Positions 1-7,962 of a stretch of DNA of 26,599 nt are shown here, in pieces; position 1 is the first letter of the stretch; each line of letters opens with the position of its first letter. The translations under genes were made by a program, and so were the position numbers. Location: positions 1 through 26,599 of the forward strand of contig RFJH01000118.1 in NCBI GenBank assembly GCA_003694975.1, given 5' to 3'. The notes under the pieces were generated by a model. It made no database searches, had not been told where the DNA came from, and saw nothing but the letters and a program-made list of their open reading frames with translations. Source of the stretch: Anaerolineae bacterium (GTDB lineage Bacteria > Chloroflexota > Anaerolineae > Anaerolineales > Villigracilaceae).

Positions 1-297
1 CCAAGTAATGGAGACACGCGTAAGCAGATTCCGTTGTCAGGGATGCCACAGCGAGAGAGCGCCTCATCCCTAAGAATCTAGCATGGGCAACCGCACCTCG
101 ACTGCGGCCTCCCTGTCGGTCGGCCTTCGCTCGGCGAGGTCCCCAATAAACCGTTCCCCGACTGCGCCTGTCAGGACGCGTATCGAGGGGAACGGCTCTC
201 CTCGATACAATGCTCGCTGCGCTCGCATCACTCGGAGAGCCGTCGCGGCCACCCGGAGAGCGGTTTTTTCTCGGGAAGCGGTCTCCAAGTGCACCCA
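1..297. other. intergenic region without a convincing gene
   Basis: No open frame here resembles a known protein. The frames present are Arg-rich and look like chance frames of GC-rich DNA. The minus-strand helicase ends at 298, so this is its downstream flank. The stretch contains nested inverted repeats (listed separately) and a plus-strand run of six T at 264-269. I see no tRNA or other recognisable RNA. Confidence 0.6.
180..261 (+). repeat. nested, mutually exclusive inverted repeats
   Basis: Bases 180-188 pair with 200-208 (9 bp, 11-nt loop). Bases 192-201 pair perfectly with 234-243 (10 bp). Part of the same arm, 195-201, can also pair with 255-261, which lies just before GG and six T. 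The three pairings compete for the arm at 192-201, as in an attenuator or a structured RNA end. No associated gene is visible, so the role is unknown. Confidence 0.5.
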
Positions 298-2820
298 TCA
301 GGGCGCATACCGGAGAGTCGCCCACCCCACGAGTATCTCCAGGATGCGCATGGCCTCCGCTTTCCCTCCCAGGCCGTTCTCGCCACCCGGCCCCACGCAG
401 GAGGGACAGCCGTCCTGGCATGGACAGCGACTCACCAGTTCCCACGCCCGCGCCAGGAGGTCGTCGTGAAGTTCAAAGAGGCGCTGGCCAAATCCAATCC
501 CCGCCGGGACCCGGTCGTACAGGATGACGGCGGGACGCCCCACGGCGGCCTCGCCGCGCGCCTCCACGTGGAGGCCCAGGTCGGTGCGATCGCACATCAG
601 AAAGAGGGGCGCCAGATGATGCAAGGCGTATCCCAGCCCGGCCAGACCGGAGCGCACGCGCACGGCGGTCTCCACGCGGCGATGACAGGAGGCGCATAGC
701 GTGATGAGGTTATCCAGGCGGTTGGCCTCGGCGGGGGAGGCGAAGGCGCGAAAGGGCACTTTGTGATGGACGTGGTGCTCGCGCTCGCCCTCCGGCGCGC
801 CGCAGAGGCGACAGCGGTAGCCATCGCGGGCGCGGACGCGCGCCCGCAGGCGCGGCCACTCGGGGCCGTAGTCGTTCGGGTCGCCGCGCCACGCGCCGGT
901 CTCGCGCAGCGCCGAGACGGTCTCCTCGGAAAGGAAGAGCCAGTAGCCGATGGTCTGGAACTCGTTCGGGGGCAGGTCGAGCGGCTCCTCGCCCAGCGTC
1001 TCGCGCGTGAACCAGCGTCGCTTCTTGAAGCCGACGACCTGTTCGACGACGCGCAGTTCTCCCCAGCCTTTCTCGCCCCCGCGCACCGCCGTTTCCTCGA
1101 CGCGGTTCAGGATGTGGAGCGTGGTCGCGCGTTGCGGCTCGGTGTAGTAATCCAGGGCGGCAGGGACCAGGCGGGCGAGGCCGTTCTCCAGGTCCAGGCT
1201 GCGGACGAGGTACTCCCGCCCCTCGTGCAGGTAGACGGCGCCGGGATGCACCATCCAGGGGGCGCTGGTGCGGTCCACCTCGCCGATGACCCGGGGCGGG
1301 TCGCTTTCGCTTTGCAGGACGACGCGCTCCGGCGAGGCAGAACGCAATGAGATGCGGGCGGCAGGGTAGTCATCGGCCATCCAGAAGTAGGAGCCGTTCG
1401 AGCGATGCAGTTCGCCGCTCGCGGCCAGGGCCTCGAGGAGGGCGCGCAGGTCTTCGGTGGGGAGGTTGCCGAAGCGCTCGCCTTCTCGGAAGGGCAACTC
1501 GAAGGCCGCGCAGCGCAGATGCGATAGCAGGATGAGGAGGTGATCGGGGTTGATAAGCGCCTGCTCCGGGGAGCGACCGAGGAGGTACTCCGGGTGGTGT
1601 GCCAGGAACTGGTCGAGGGGATCGGGCGAGACGACCAGCACCGCCGCAGCAGGGGCCTCGCCACGACCGGCACGTCCGGCCTGCTGACGGGTGGAGGCGA
1701 CGCTGCCCGGGTAGCCGGTCAGGACGGCGAGGCTCAGGGCGCCGATATCTATGCCCAGTTCGAGGGCGTTCGTGGCGATGACGAGGCGCACGCTGCCCTC
1801 ACGCAGGCCGCGCTCGATCTCACGGCGTTCGGAGGGCAGATAGCCGCTGCGGTAGCCACGGATGCCTTCCCGTTGTGATGGGGAGGCTGTCTCCCGCATC
1901 CCCTTGAGCATCATCTCCACGCTGCGCCGTGAGCGCGCGAAGACCACACTCTGCACGCCTTGCGCGAGGGCTTCCCCGGCCAGGCGCGTCGCCTCGGCGA
2001 GGGCGCTCTTGCGCAACCCCAGCGCCGGATCGGTGACGGGAGGGTTGTAGATCAGGAAGTGGCGTTCGCCGCGCGCCGCGCCGTCTTCGGCGATCAGGGC
2101 GACCGGCGCCTCGATCAGTCGTTCGGCGAGTTGACGTGGGTTGCCGATGGTGGCCGAGGTGAGGATGAATTGCGGGGTCGCCCCGTAGAAGGCGGCCACA
2201 CGCTTCAACCGTCGGAAGAGGTTGGCGACGTGCGAGCCGAAGACACCCCGATAAGTATGCATCTCGTCCACCACGACGAAGCGCAGATGGCGGAAGAAGC
2301 CCTCCCACTTCGTGTGGTGCGGCAGGATGCCGGTGTGCAACATATCGGGGTTGGTGAAGAGCAGGCGCGCCTTCGTCCGAATGGCGGCGCGTTTCGATTG
2401 CGGTGTGTCGCCGTCGTAGATGGCAGCCGGAAGTGCGGAGAGACGCTCCAGGGCGGCGAGTTGATCCTGCGCCAGGGCTTTCGTGGGGAAGAGGTAGAGG
2501 GCGCGTGCCTGCGGGTCTTCGAGCAACGCGGCCAGGACGGGGAGGTTGTAGGCCAGGGTCTTCCCGCTGGCGGTGCCGGTGGCGAGGACGAGGTGCTCGC
2601 CAGCGCGCGCCCGTCGCCACGCCTCGGCCTGGTGACCGTAGAAGGCGTGGATTCCGCTCTTTTCGAGGGCGCGCGCCAGGGGTCCGGGGAGGTTCGGCGG
2701 GAGCGATTCGAGGCGCGCGGCGCGCGGGGGGAGGGTCTCCCAGGCGGTGATGTTGGGCGCGGTCTGGGGGTCGTTTCGCCAGTGGGTGAGGAGGGGGCGG
2801 ATGTCGCTCGGGGAAGCCAT
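298..2820 (-). CDS. YprA/MrfA-type DEXH helicase with DUF1998 and an embedded HNH domain
   Basis: This is an 840-residue superfamily 2 helicase, probably acting on DNA in repair as B. subtilis MrfA (YprA) does. Visible parts are Walker A GTASGKT (82-88), DEMH box (185-188), SAT motif (222-224), and the C-terminal helicase lobe with the motif VI arginines in QQAGRAGRG (379-387). The C-terminal DUF1998/MZB region carries the CxCxxxCxxC cluster at 799-808. Between lobe and cluster, about residues 655-716, sits an HNH-like domain: CRLC (670-673), a His-rich EHHVHHKVPF (681-690), Asn 704, and CASCH (709-713). I chose the ATG at 2820. A longer frame from a GTG at 2901 would place the likely promoter (2867-2875) inside the gene. 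No clear Shine-Dalgarno precedes 2820. The helicase family is clear. Nuclease activity of the HNH part is only inferred. Confidence 0.88.
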   Translation of the reverse strand: MASPSDIRPLLTHWRNDPQTAPNITAWETLPPRAARLESLPPNLPGPLARALEKSGIHAFYGHQAEAWRRARAGEHLVLATGTASGKTLAYNLPVLAALLEDPQARALYLFPTKALAQDQLAALERLSALPAAIYDGDTPQSKRAAIRTKARLLFTNPDMLHTGILPHHTKWEGFFRHLRFVVVDEMHTYRGVFGSHVANLFRRLKRVAAFYGATPQFILTSATIGNPRQLAERLIEAPVALIAEDGAARGERHFLIYNPPVTDPALGLRKSALAEATRLAGEALAQGVQSVVFARSRRSVEMMLKGMRETASPSQREGIRGYRSGYLPSERREIERGLREGSVRLVIATNALELGIDIGALSLAVLTGYPGSVASTRQQAGRAGRGEAPAAAVLVVSPDPLDQFLAHHPEYLLGRSPEQALINPDHLLILLSHLRCAAFELPFREGERFGNLPTEDLRALLEALAASGELHRSNGSYFWMADDYPAARISLRSASPERVVLQSESDPPRVIGEVDRTSAPWMVHPGAVYLHEGREYLVRSLDLENGLARLVPAALDYYTEPQRATTLHILNRVEETAVRGGEKGWGELRVVEQVVGFKKRRWFTRETLGEEPLDLPPNEFQTIGYWLFLSEETVSALRETGAWRGDPNDYGPEWPRLRARVRARDGYRCRLCGAPEGEREHHVHHKVPFRAFASPAEANRLDNLITLCASCHRRVETAVRVRSGLAGLGYALHHLAPLFLMCDRTDLGLHVEARGEAAVGRPAVILYDRVPAGIGFGQRLFELHDDLLARAWELVSRCPCQDGCPSCVGPGGENGLGGKAEAMRILEILVGWATLRYAP

Positions 2821-2866
2821 GGGGTGTTGAGGGAGATGCTTTGCGAGAGACGGATCGCTGTGGCGG

Positions 2867-2875
2867 ATTGTACCA
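2867..2875 (-). promoter_or_regulatory. extended -10 promoter of the helicase gene
   Basis: On the minus strand the sequence reads TGG-TACAAT, an extended -10 (TGn + hexamer at 2867-2872). No good -35 is visible. The implied start near 2860 gives a leader of about 40 nt to the ATG at 2820 and rules against the upstream GTG start. Confidence 0.5.
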
Positions 2876-2908
2876 GCCTTCCTGCCTCTTGCACACAGCA
2901 CTTAAACA

Positions 2909-2935
2909 CCAGTGCCGACCAGAGGTCGGCACTGG
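2909..2935. repeat. 12-bp perfect hairpin between lpdA and the helicase gene
   Basis: Bases 2909-2920 pair perfectly with 2924-2935 around the 3-nt loop AGA. It lies 22 nt past the stop of lpdA, so it could end that transcript, but no T-run follows on either strand. The short loop and symmetrical arms also fit a dispersed palindromic (REP-like) element. Confidence 0.6.
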
Positions 2936-2956
2936 AAGAGGCCGTTGCTCCGGGGG

Positions 2957-4357
2957 TTAGATGTGAATCCCCTGTCCTTCTGCCACGTGGGCAACCTCCA
3001 TCAGCACTTCGCTCAGTGTGGGGTGAGCGTGGACGTTGCGGGCGATCTCGGCGGGGGTCAGTTCCATCATGTGGGCCAGGGTGAGTTCCGGTAGAAGTTC
3101 GGTCACTTCGGGGCCGATCATGTGCGCGCCCAAAATCTCTCCGTATTTCTCGTCCACCACCAGTTTCACCCAGCCAGCGTAGTCTCCCAACCCCAATGCT
3201 TTGCCGTTGGCCTGGAAGGGGAAACGAGCGACCTTCACCGCGTACCCTTGTTCACGTGCCTGAGCCTCCGTCAGGCCAAAGGAGGCTACCTGTGGCTGAC
3301 AGTACGTGGCGCGCGGCATCATGGTGTAATCCAGAGTGACCGTCTCGACCCCGGCGATGTTCTCGGCGCAGACGATCCCTTGCGCCGAACCGACGTGCGC
3401 GAGCATCAGTTTGCCGGTCAGGTCGCCGATGGCCCAGATGCCGGGGATATTGGTCGCCATGCGTTCGTCAATCTCGACGAAGCCTCGCTCGTTCACTTTG
3501 ACCCCGACCTCGTCCAGCCCCAGGCCGGACGAATTCGGTCGGAATCCAATTGCGACCAGAGCCTGATCGGCCTCCAGAACCTTTTCCTCCCCCTCAGCCG
3601 AGACGGTGACCTTCACCCCGTCCTTGAGCCTCTGGATACTCTCCACGCGATGCCCGGTGAGTACATTGATACCGCGCTTGACGAGCGCTTTGCCCAGTTC
3701 CGTGCTTACCTCTTCATCTTCCAGCGGCAGGACACGCGGCATCATCTCTACCAGGGTGACCTGGGCACCGTAGGCGCTCCAGATGGTAGCAAATTCCACG
3801 CCGATGGCCCCTGCTCCGATGATGATCGCCGACTTCGGCAACTTTTCCTGGGTGATGGCTTCGCGGTAGGTAAGCACGCGCTCCCCGTCCACATCCCAGG
3901 CGGAAGGGACCATGGCCGAGGCGCCGGTGGCGAGGATGATGTTGCGCGCCTTGAGTTCGACGGTCTGGCCATCGGCGTTGGTTACGGCGACGGTATCGCG
4001 GGCGGTCAGGCGGGCGGTGCCCATGTGGACAGCGATGCCGTTCTTCTTCATCAGGAATCCAACGCCTTTGGTCAATCGTGCTGAGACGCGGCGTGAGCGC
4101 TTCACTGCGGCGGCGTAATCCAGGCGCAGGTTATCGAATGAAAAGCCGAATTCTTTCCCTCGCTCGCGCAACGTGTGGGCGATTTCGGCGTTTTTCAGCA
4201 GTGCTTTCGACGGGATGCAGCCCACGTTCAGGCACACGCCGCCCAGCCATTCCTTGTCCACGATGGCGGTTTTCAACCCCAGTTGAGCGGCGCGGATGGC
4301 AGCCACGTACCCTGCCGGCCCCGCGCCGATGACGATGACATCATAGGTTTCGCTCAT
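2957..4357 (-). CDS. lpdA: dihydrolipoamide dehydrogenase (E3)
   Basis: This flavoenzyme reoxidises the dihydrolipoyl groups of 2-oxoacid dehydrogenase or glycine cleavage complexes and passes electrons to NAD+. At 466 aa it has family length. It shows the FAD-binding GAGPAG (11-16), the redox-active disulfide in GGVCLNVGCIPS (C42 and C47), the NAD-binding GAGAIG near 180, and the C-terminal HAHPTLSE (443-450) with the His-Glu pair that acts at the dimer interface. The ATG at 4357 is preceded by GGAGTGA at 4361-4367. The gene stands alone: no E1 or E2 component lies beside it, so the partner complex cannot be named from this window. The family assignment is firm. Confidence 0.96.
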   Translation of the reverse strand: MSETYDVIVIGAGPAGYVAAIRAAQLGLKTAIVDKEWLGGVCLNVGCIPSKALLKNAEIAHTLRERGKEFGFSFDNLRLDYAAAVKRSRRVSARLTKGVGFLMKKNGIAVHMGTARLTARDTVAVTNADGQTVELKARNIILATGASAMVPSAWDVDGERVLTYREAITQEKLPKSAIIIGAGAIGVEFATIWSAYGAQVTLVEMMPRVLPLEDEEVSTELGKALVKRGINVLTGHRVESIQRLKDGVKVTVSAEGEEKVLEADQALVAIGFRPNSSGLGLDEVGVKVNERGFVEIDERMATNIPGIWAIGDLTGKLMLAHVGSAQGIVCAENIAGVETVTLDYTMMPRATYCQPQVASFGLTEAQAREQGYAVKVARFPFQANGKALGLGDYAGWVKLVVDEKYGEILGAHMIGPEVTELLPELTLAHMMELTPAEIARNVHAHPTLSEVLMEVAHVAEGQGIHI

Positions 4358-4404
4358 GGATCACTCCAACAGTGGTGTAAATTGGATGGTGGAAAGACGT
4401 TCCC

Positions 4405-4410
4405 ATTGTA
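4405..4410 (-). promoter_or_regulatory. probable -10 element of lpdA
   Basis: TACAAT on the minus strand, with the implied start about 40 nt before the lpdA ATG. No recognisable -35 is found at the usual distance, so this is tentative. It shares the 218-bp divergent region with the argS promoter. Confidence 0.4.
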
Positions 4411-4532
4411 CCCTAACTTCAAGTGCCGGTGCGGAGGCTGATCTGCGGGGGTGAGCACAAGGTCTGTCCTGAGTCCTTGTTCCGGTTGTGTTTGATTGTA
4501 GGTTCTGCCGGCCAGTGACCAGGATTCCCCCA

Positions 4533-4541
4533 TGATATAAT
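4533..4541 (+). promoter_or_regulatory. extended -10 promoter of argS
   Basis: TGA-TATAAT is a perfect -10 hexamer (4536-4541) with the TGn extension. The -35 is poor (AGTGAC at 16-nt spacing). The start would be near 4548, leaving a leader of under 30 nt to the argS ATG. Confidence 0.6.
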
Positions 4542-4575
4542 CCCCTTCCGCAGCCTATCATTCACAAGGTGATCC

Positions 4576-6387
4576 ATGTTCGACCACGAACGCGAAGTCA
4601 TTGAAGAAAAAATCAAAGTCTTCTGCACCGAGAACGATATTCCTCTCACCTCTATCGAATGGAAGCCTCTTCCCTTCAGTGGCGAGTGGGGAATCTCCAC
4701 GTCCTTCTTTCAGGCGGCAGCGAACGAAGCACGTTCTGGCAAAAAGGTCAACGTGCCGCAGCGCGCTCAGGAGATCGCCGAAGGGGTGCGCGAACATCTC
4801 GGCACGCCGGAGGGTTTCAGCCGCGTGGAGGCGGTCAAAGGCTATCTCAACCTGTATTTTTCTACCGCCGAATACGCCCGCCGCGTGGTGGAGACCGTCC
4901 TGAGAGACAAAGCGGATTTCGGTCGCGGCGCGCCGAAGGGCGAGCGCGTCATGGTTGAATACGCCCAGCCAAACACCCACCACTCCTTCCACATCGGTCA
5001 CTACCGCAACGCCATCCTGGGCGAATCCCTGGCGCGCCTGGTCGAATTCGCCGGATTCGAGACCATCCGCGCCTCCTACCCGGGCGACATCGGCCTGGGC
5101 GTGATCACCGTCCTGTGGATCTACGATAAATTCTACAAAGGCCAGGAGCCGGAAGGAATCCACGAACGCGGCCAGTGGCTGCTGAAACTCTACGTGGAAG
5201 CCACCCAACTCCTGGAGCCGAAAGAGGACGAGACTCCCGAAGCGCGCGCCCAACGCGAGGCCTACGACGCCGAACGCCGCGAGATGCTCCGCAAATGGGA
5301 CGCAGGCGATCCCTACGTGCGCGAACTCTGGCTGCGCACCCGCGAGTGGAGCCTGGAAGAACTGCGCGCCATCCTGGAGATGCTCGATATCCACATTGAC
5401 GTGTGGTTCTACGAATCCGAGGTGGACGAACCGGCCAAAGAGATTGTTGAGGAACTCATCGCGCGCGGCATCGCCGAGGACGAGCGCCCCGAAGGGCCGG
5501 TCATCGTGCGCATTGACGAGAAACTCGGCCTGAAGAAGGAGAAATACCGCACCGCCGTCATCCTGCGCAGCGACGGCACCACCCTCTACCTGACCAAAGA
5601 CCTCGCCCTGGCGAAAATCAAATTCGAGAAATACGGCGTGGACCGCTCCATCTACGTGGTGGATACCCGCCAGAGTTTGCATTTCCAGCAAGTCTTCAAA
5701 ATCCTCGAACTGTGGGGCTTCCCCCAGGCCGAGAAGTGCTATCACCTGGGCTACGGCTTCGTCAGTTTGCCGGAGGGCGCCATGTCCGCGCGGCGCGGGC
5801 GCGTCGTCCTGTTCAAAGACGTGGCCGATGAGGCCGTGCGCCGCGTGCTCTCCGTGGAATCCGAAAAAAGCCCCGATCTTTCCGAAGAGGAACGCCGCGC
5901 CGTGGCGCAGAAGATCGGACTGGGCGCGCTGGCCTACGCCATGCTCTCCGTGGACAACAACAAGGACACCGTCTTCGATATGGACGCCGCCCTCAGTTTC
6001 GAGGGTCGCACCGGCCCCTATATCCAGAACGCGCACGTCCGCGCCGCGAGCATCCTGCGCAAGGCGGGTCCGCTCGCCGGGCGCGCCACCTCGCGGACGC
6101 CTGATTTCGATTACAATCTCACCCCACACGAAATCCGCCTGATCGACCTGATCTCACGCTTCCCGGCAACCGTGGAACAGGCCGCGCAGGAATACCGCCC
6201 TCTCGTCATGGCGACCTACGCTTACGATCTGGCGACGGCCTTCCACTCTTTCTACCACGCCGTGCCCGTGCTCCAGGCCGAAGAGGAGGGTATCCGCCTC
6301 GCTCGCCTCGCCCTGGTCGCCGCCGCGAAACAAACCATCGCCAACGCCCTGCGCCTGCTCGTCATCCACGCGCCGGAAGTGATGTAA
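4576..6387 (+). CDS. argS: arginyl-tRNA synthetase
   Basis: This class I synthetase charges tRNA-Arg with arginine using ATP in the cytoplasm. At 603 aa it is slightly longer than many bacterial ArgS. The HIGH signature is exact at 139-142 within HHSFHIGHYRN. The KMSKS-equivalent loop is AMSARRGR near 402-409, the lysine-poor form normal for ArgS. An N-terminal domain precedes the core, and the helical C-terminal anticodon-binding domain has the usual late signature around YAYDLATAFHSFY. A short purine stretch AAGGTGA precedes the ATG at 4576. The gene is followed after 31 nt by the COG2403 GTPase, so the two are probably cotranscribed. The divergent neighbour is lpdA. Confidence 0.95.
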   Translation: MFDHEREVIEEKIKVFCTENDIPLTSIEWKPLPFSGEWGISTSFFQAAANEARSGKKVNVPQRAQEIAEGVREHLGTPEGFSRVEAVKGYLNLYFSTAEYARRVVETVLRDKADFGRGAPKGERVMVEYAQPNTHHSFHIGHYRNAILGESLARLVEFAGFETIRASYPGDIGLGVITVLWIYDKFYKGQEPEGIHERGQWLLKLYVEATQLLEPKEDETPEARAQREAYDAERREMLRKWDAGDPYVRELWLRTREWSLEELRAILEMLDIHIDVWFYESEVDEPAKEIVEELIARGIAEDERPEGPVIVRIDEKLGLKKEKYRTAVILRSDGTTLYLTKDLALAKIKFEKYGVDRSIYVVDTRQSLHFQQVFKILELWGFPQAEKCYHLGYGFVSLPEGAMSARRGRVVLFKDVADEAVRRVLSVESEKSPDLSEEERRAVAQKIGLGALAYAMLSVDNNKDTVFDMDAALSFEGRTGPYIQNAHVRAASILRKAGPLAGRATSRTPDFDYNLTPHEIRLIDLISRFPATVEQAAQEYRPLVMATYAYDLATAFHSFYHAVPVLQAEEEGIRLARLALVAAAKQTIANALRLLVIHAPEVM

Positions 6388-6418
6388 AACACACCTTCTA
6401 TTCACTCAGGAGAACACC

Positions 6419-7735
6419 ATGCCAATCCGCACCATCATCATGGGCGCCGCCGGGCGCGATTTTCACAACTTCAACGTCTTCTTCCGTGATAACAAGGAGT
6501 ACGAGGTCGTCGCCTTCACGGCTACCCAGATACCGAACATCGAAGGTCGCACCTACCCCGCCGAACTCGCGGGTGACCTCTACCCCAACGGCATCCCCAT
6601 TTACCCCGAAGAAGACCTGCCACGCCTGATCAAAGAACTGGACGTGGATCAGGTCGTCTTCGCCTATTCCGATGTCTCGCACGAATACGTCATGCACAAG
6701 GCCGCGCTGGTCAACGCCTCGGGGGCGGACTTCCGCCTGATGGGGCCGCGCAGCACCCAGGTCAAGTCGCGCCGCCCGGTCGTTTCGGTCTGCGCGGTGC
6801 GCACCGGATGCGGCAAGTCTCAGACGACGCGCCGCGTCTCCCTCCTTCTGCGCGATATGGGCTATCGTGTCGCCGTCATCCGTCATCCTATGCCCTACGG
6901 CGACCTGGTGAAACAGGCCGTCCAGCGTTTTGCCGATTACAGCGACCTGGATAAACACGAGTGCACCATCGAGGAGCGCGAGGAGTACGAGCCGCACCTG
7001 AACAACGGCATGATCGTCTACGCGGGGGTGGACTACGAACGCATCCTGCGTCAGGCCGAGGAGGAGGCCGATATCATTCTCTGGGACGGTGGCAACAACG
7101 ATATCCCCTTCTACGTCTCTGACCTGCACATCGTCGTTGCCGACCCGCATCGCCCCGGCCACGAGAGCACCTACTACCCCGGCGAGACCAACGCACGCAT
7201 GGCGGACGTCTTCGTCATCAACAAGGTGGACACCGCCGAACCGGACGCAGTCATCACCGTGCGCGAGAACCTGCACCGCCTGAACCCGGACGCCCTCGTC
7301 CTTGAGGCCGCCTCGCCCATCTTCGTGGACGATCCTGAAGCGATTCGCGGCAAACGCGTCCTGGTCGTCGAAGACGGCCCCACGCTGACCCATGGCGGCA
7401 TGGCCTACGGCGCGGGGTACGTGGCCGCGCGTCGCTTCGGCGCCGCCGAAATCGTGGACCCGCGTCCCTTCGCCGTGCGCTCCATCGCCGAGACCTACAA
7501 GAAGTACCCCAATACAGGGCCCATCCTGCCCGCCATGGGCTACGGCAAAGAGCAGATGAAAGACCTGGAAGAGACCATCCGCCGCGCCGACGTGGACCTG
7601 GTCATCATCGGCACGCCCATTGACCTGCGACGCGTCATCACGCTCGATAAGCCCTCCGACCGCGTGCGCTACGAATTGCAGGAAATCGGTCAACCCACGC
7701 TGGAAGACATCCTGCGCGCAAAGTTTGGGAAGTAA
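6419..7735 (+). CDS. COG2403 GTPase, cyclic 2,3-diphosphoglycerate synthetase-like
   Basis: This 438-aa protein has a Rossmann-like N-terminus (GAAGRDFHNFNVFFRDN from residue 9), then a P-loop domain: TGCGKSQTT at 129-137, a DGGNND stretch that fits Walker B / G3, and NKVD, a G4-like guanine-specificity motif. This is the COG2403 family, related to archaeal cyclic 2,3-diphosphoglycerate synthetase (CpgS), which ring-closes 2,3-diphosphoglycerate using ATP to make a thermoprotectant. Many bacterial members have no proven function, so cyclic-DPG synthesis is only a possibility. AGGAG lies a few bases before the ATG. The gene follows argS closely and is closed by a strong terminator at 7756-7788. 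Confidence 0.8.
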   Translation: MPIRTIIMGAAGRDFHNFNVFFRDNKEYEVVAFTATQIPNIEGRTYPAELAGDLYPNGIPIYPEEDLPRLIKELDVDQVVFAYSDVSHEYVMHKAALVNASGADFRLMGPRSTQVKSRRPVVSVCAVRTGCGKSQTTRRVSLLLRDMGYRVAVIRHPMPYGDLVKQAVQRFADYSDLDKHECTIEEREEYEPHLNNGMIVYAGVDYERILRQAEEEADIILWDGGNNDIPFYVSDLHIVVADPHRPGHESTYYPGETNARMADVFVINKVDTAEPDAVITVRENLHRLNPDALVLEAASPIFVDDPEAIRGKRVLVVEDGPTLTHGGMAYGAGYVAARRFGAAEIVDPRPFAVRSIAETYKKYPNTGPILPAMGYGKEQMKDLEETIRRADVDLVIIGTPIDLRRVITLDKPSDRVRYELQEIGQPTLEDILRAKFGK

Positions 7736-7755
7736 CCCTCTCTGAGCCGATCCAG

Positions 7756-7788
7756 GCCTTCGGGTTCCCAAGAACCCGAAGGCTTTTT
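7756..7788 (+). terminator. rho-independent terminator of argS-COG2403 unit
   Basis: A 12-bp perfect stem (7756-7767 with 7772-7783) around the 4-nt loop CCAA is followed directly by five T. It lies 20 nt past the stop codon and is a textbook intrinsic terminator. Confidence 0.93.
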
Positions 7789-7805
7789 AATTCCACCCCT
7801 CCTGG

Positions 7806-7835
7806 GAAAAACAAAACGAGCCCGCAACAGGCTCG
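7806..7835 (-). terminator. rho-independent terminator of tRNA-Val
   Basis: On the minus strand a 6-bp stem (CGAGCC/GGCTCG, 7830-7835 with 7817-7822) is followed by TTTTGTTTTT. It begins 6 nt past the tRNA 3' end. It stands back to back with the plus-strand terminator at 7756-7788. Confidence 0.85.
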
Positions 7836-7841
7836 CCTTTG

Positions 7842-7915
7842 TGGGCGCGGAGGGACTTGAACCCCCGACCTCATCAATGTGAGTGATGCGCTCTAACCAA
7901 CTGAGCTACGCGCCC
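7842..7915 (-). tRNA. tRNA-Val (anticodon CAC)
   Basis: The 74-nt minus-strand sequence folds as a standard cloverleaf. The acceptor GGGCGCG pairs with CGCGCCC, with discriminator A. The D-stem is GCTC/GAGC, the anticodon stem CATCA/TGATG carries the loop CTCACAT, and the T-loop is TTCAAGT. The anticodon CAC reads the Val codon GUG. The 3' CCA is not encoded; the genomic bases there are CAA. Confidence 0.95.
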
Positions 7916-7929
7916 TTAGTGTGCGGCAG

Positions 7930-7958
7930 ATTATAGTCGAGGTAATTGCCTTTGGCAA
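7930..7958 (-). promoter_or_regulatory. promoter of tRNA-Val
   Basis: On the minus strand, TTGCCA (7953-7958), a 17-nt spacer and TATAAT (7930-7935) form a near-consensus promoter. The start falls about 8 nt before the tRNA. The -35 lies inside a small palindrome, TTGCC-AAA-GGCAA (7946-7958), only a few bases after the stop codon of the upstream M23 gene. Confidence 0.85.
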
Positions 7959-7962
7959 GGGC

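Noticed and set aside
83..469. Small Arg/Ser/Pro-rich frames on both strands at the left edge
   Set aside because: No ribosome site or recognisable sequence; the composition is that of chance frames.
298..2820. HNH region as part of an intein or homing element
   Set aside because: No intein splice-junction motifs (N-terminal Cys/Ser block, C-terminal His-Asn) are seen, and the module is only about 60 residues.
1960..3084. Long plus-strand open frame (374 aa)
   Set aside because: It lies opposite the helicase gene, has low-complexity Gly/Arg/Glu composition and matches no family. It is a shadow of GC-rich coding DNA.
4558..6129. 523-aa minus-strand open frame
   Set aside because: It is antisense to argS, with Val/Gly/His-rich low-information sequence.
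6398..7771. 457-aa minus-strand open frame
   Set aside because: It is antisense to the COG2403 GTPase and runs through its terminator.
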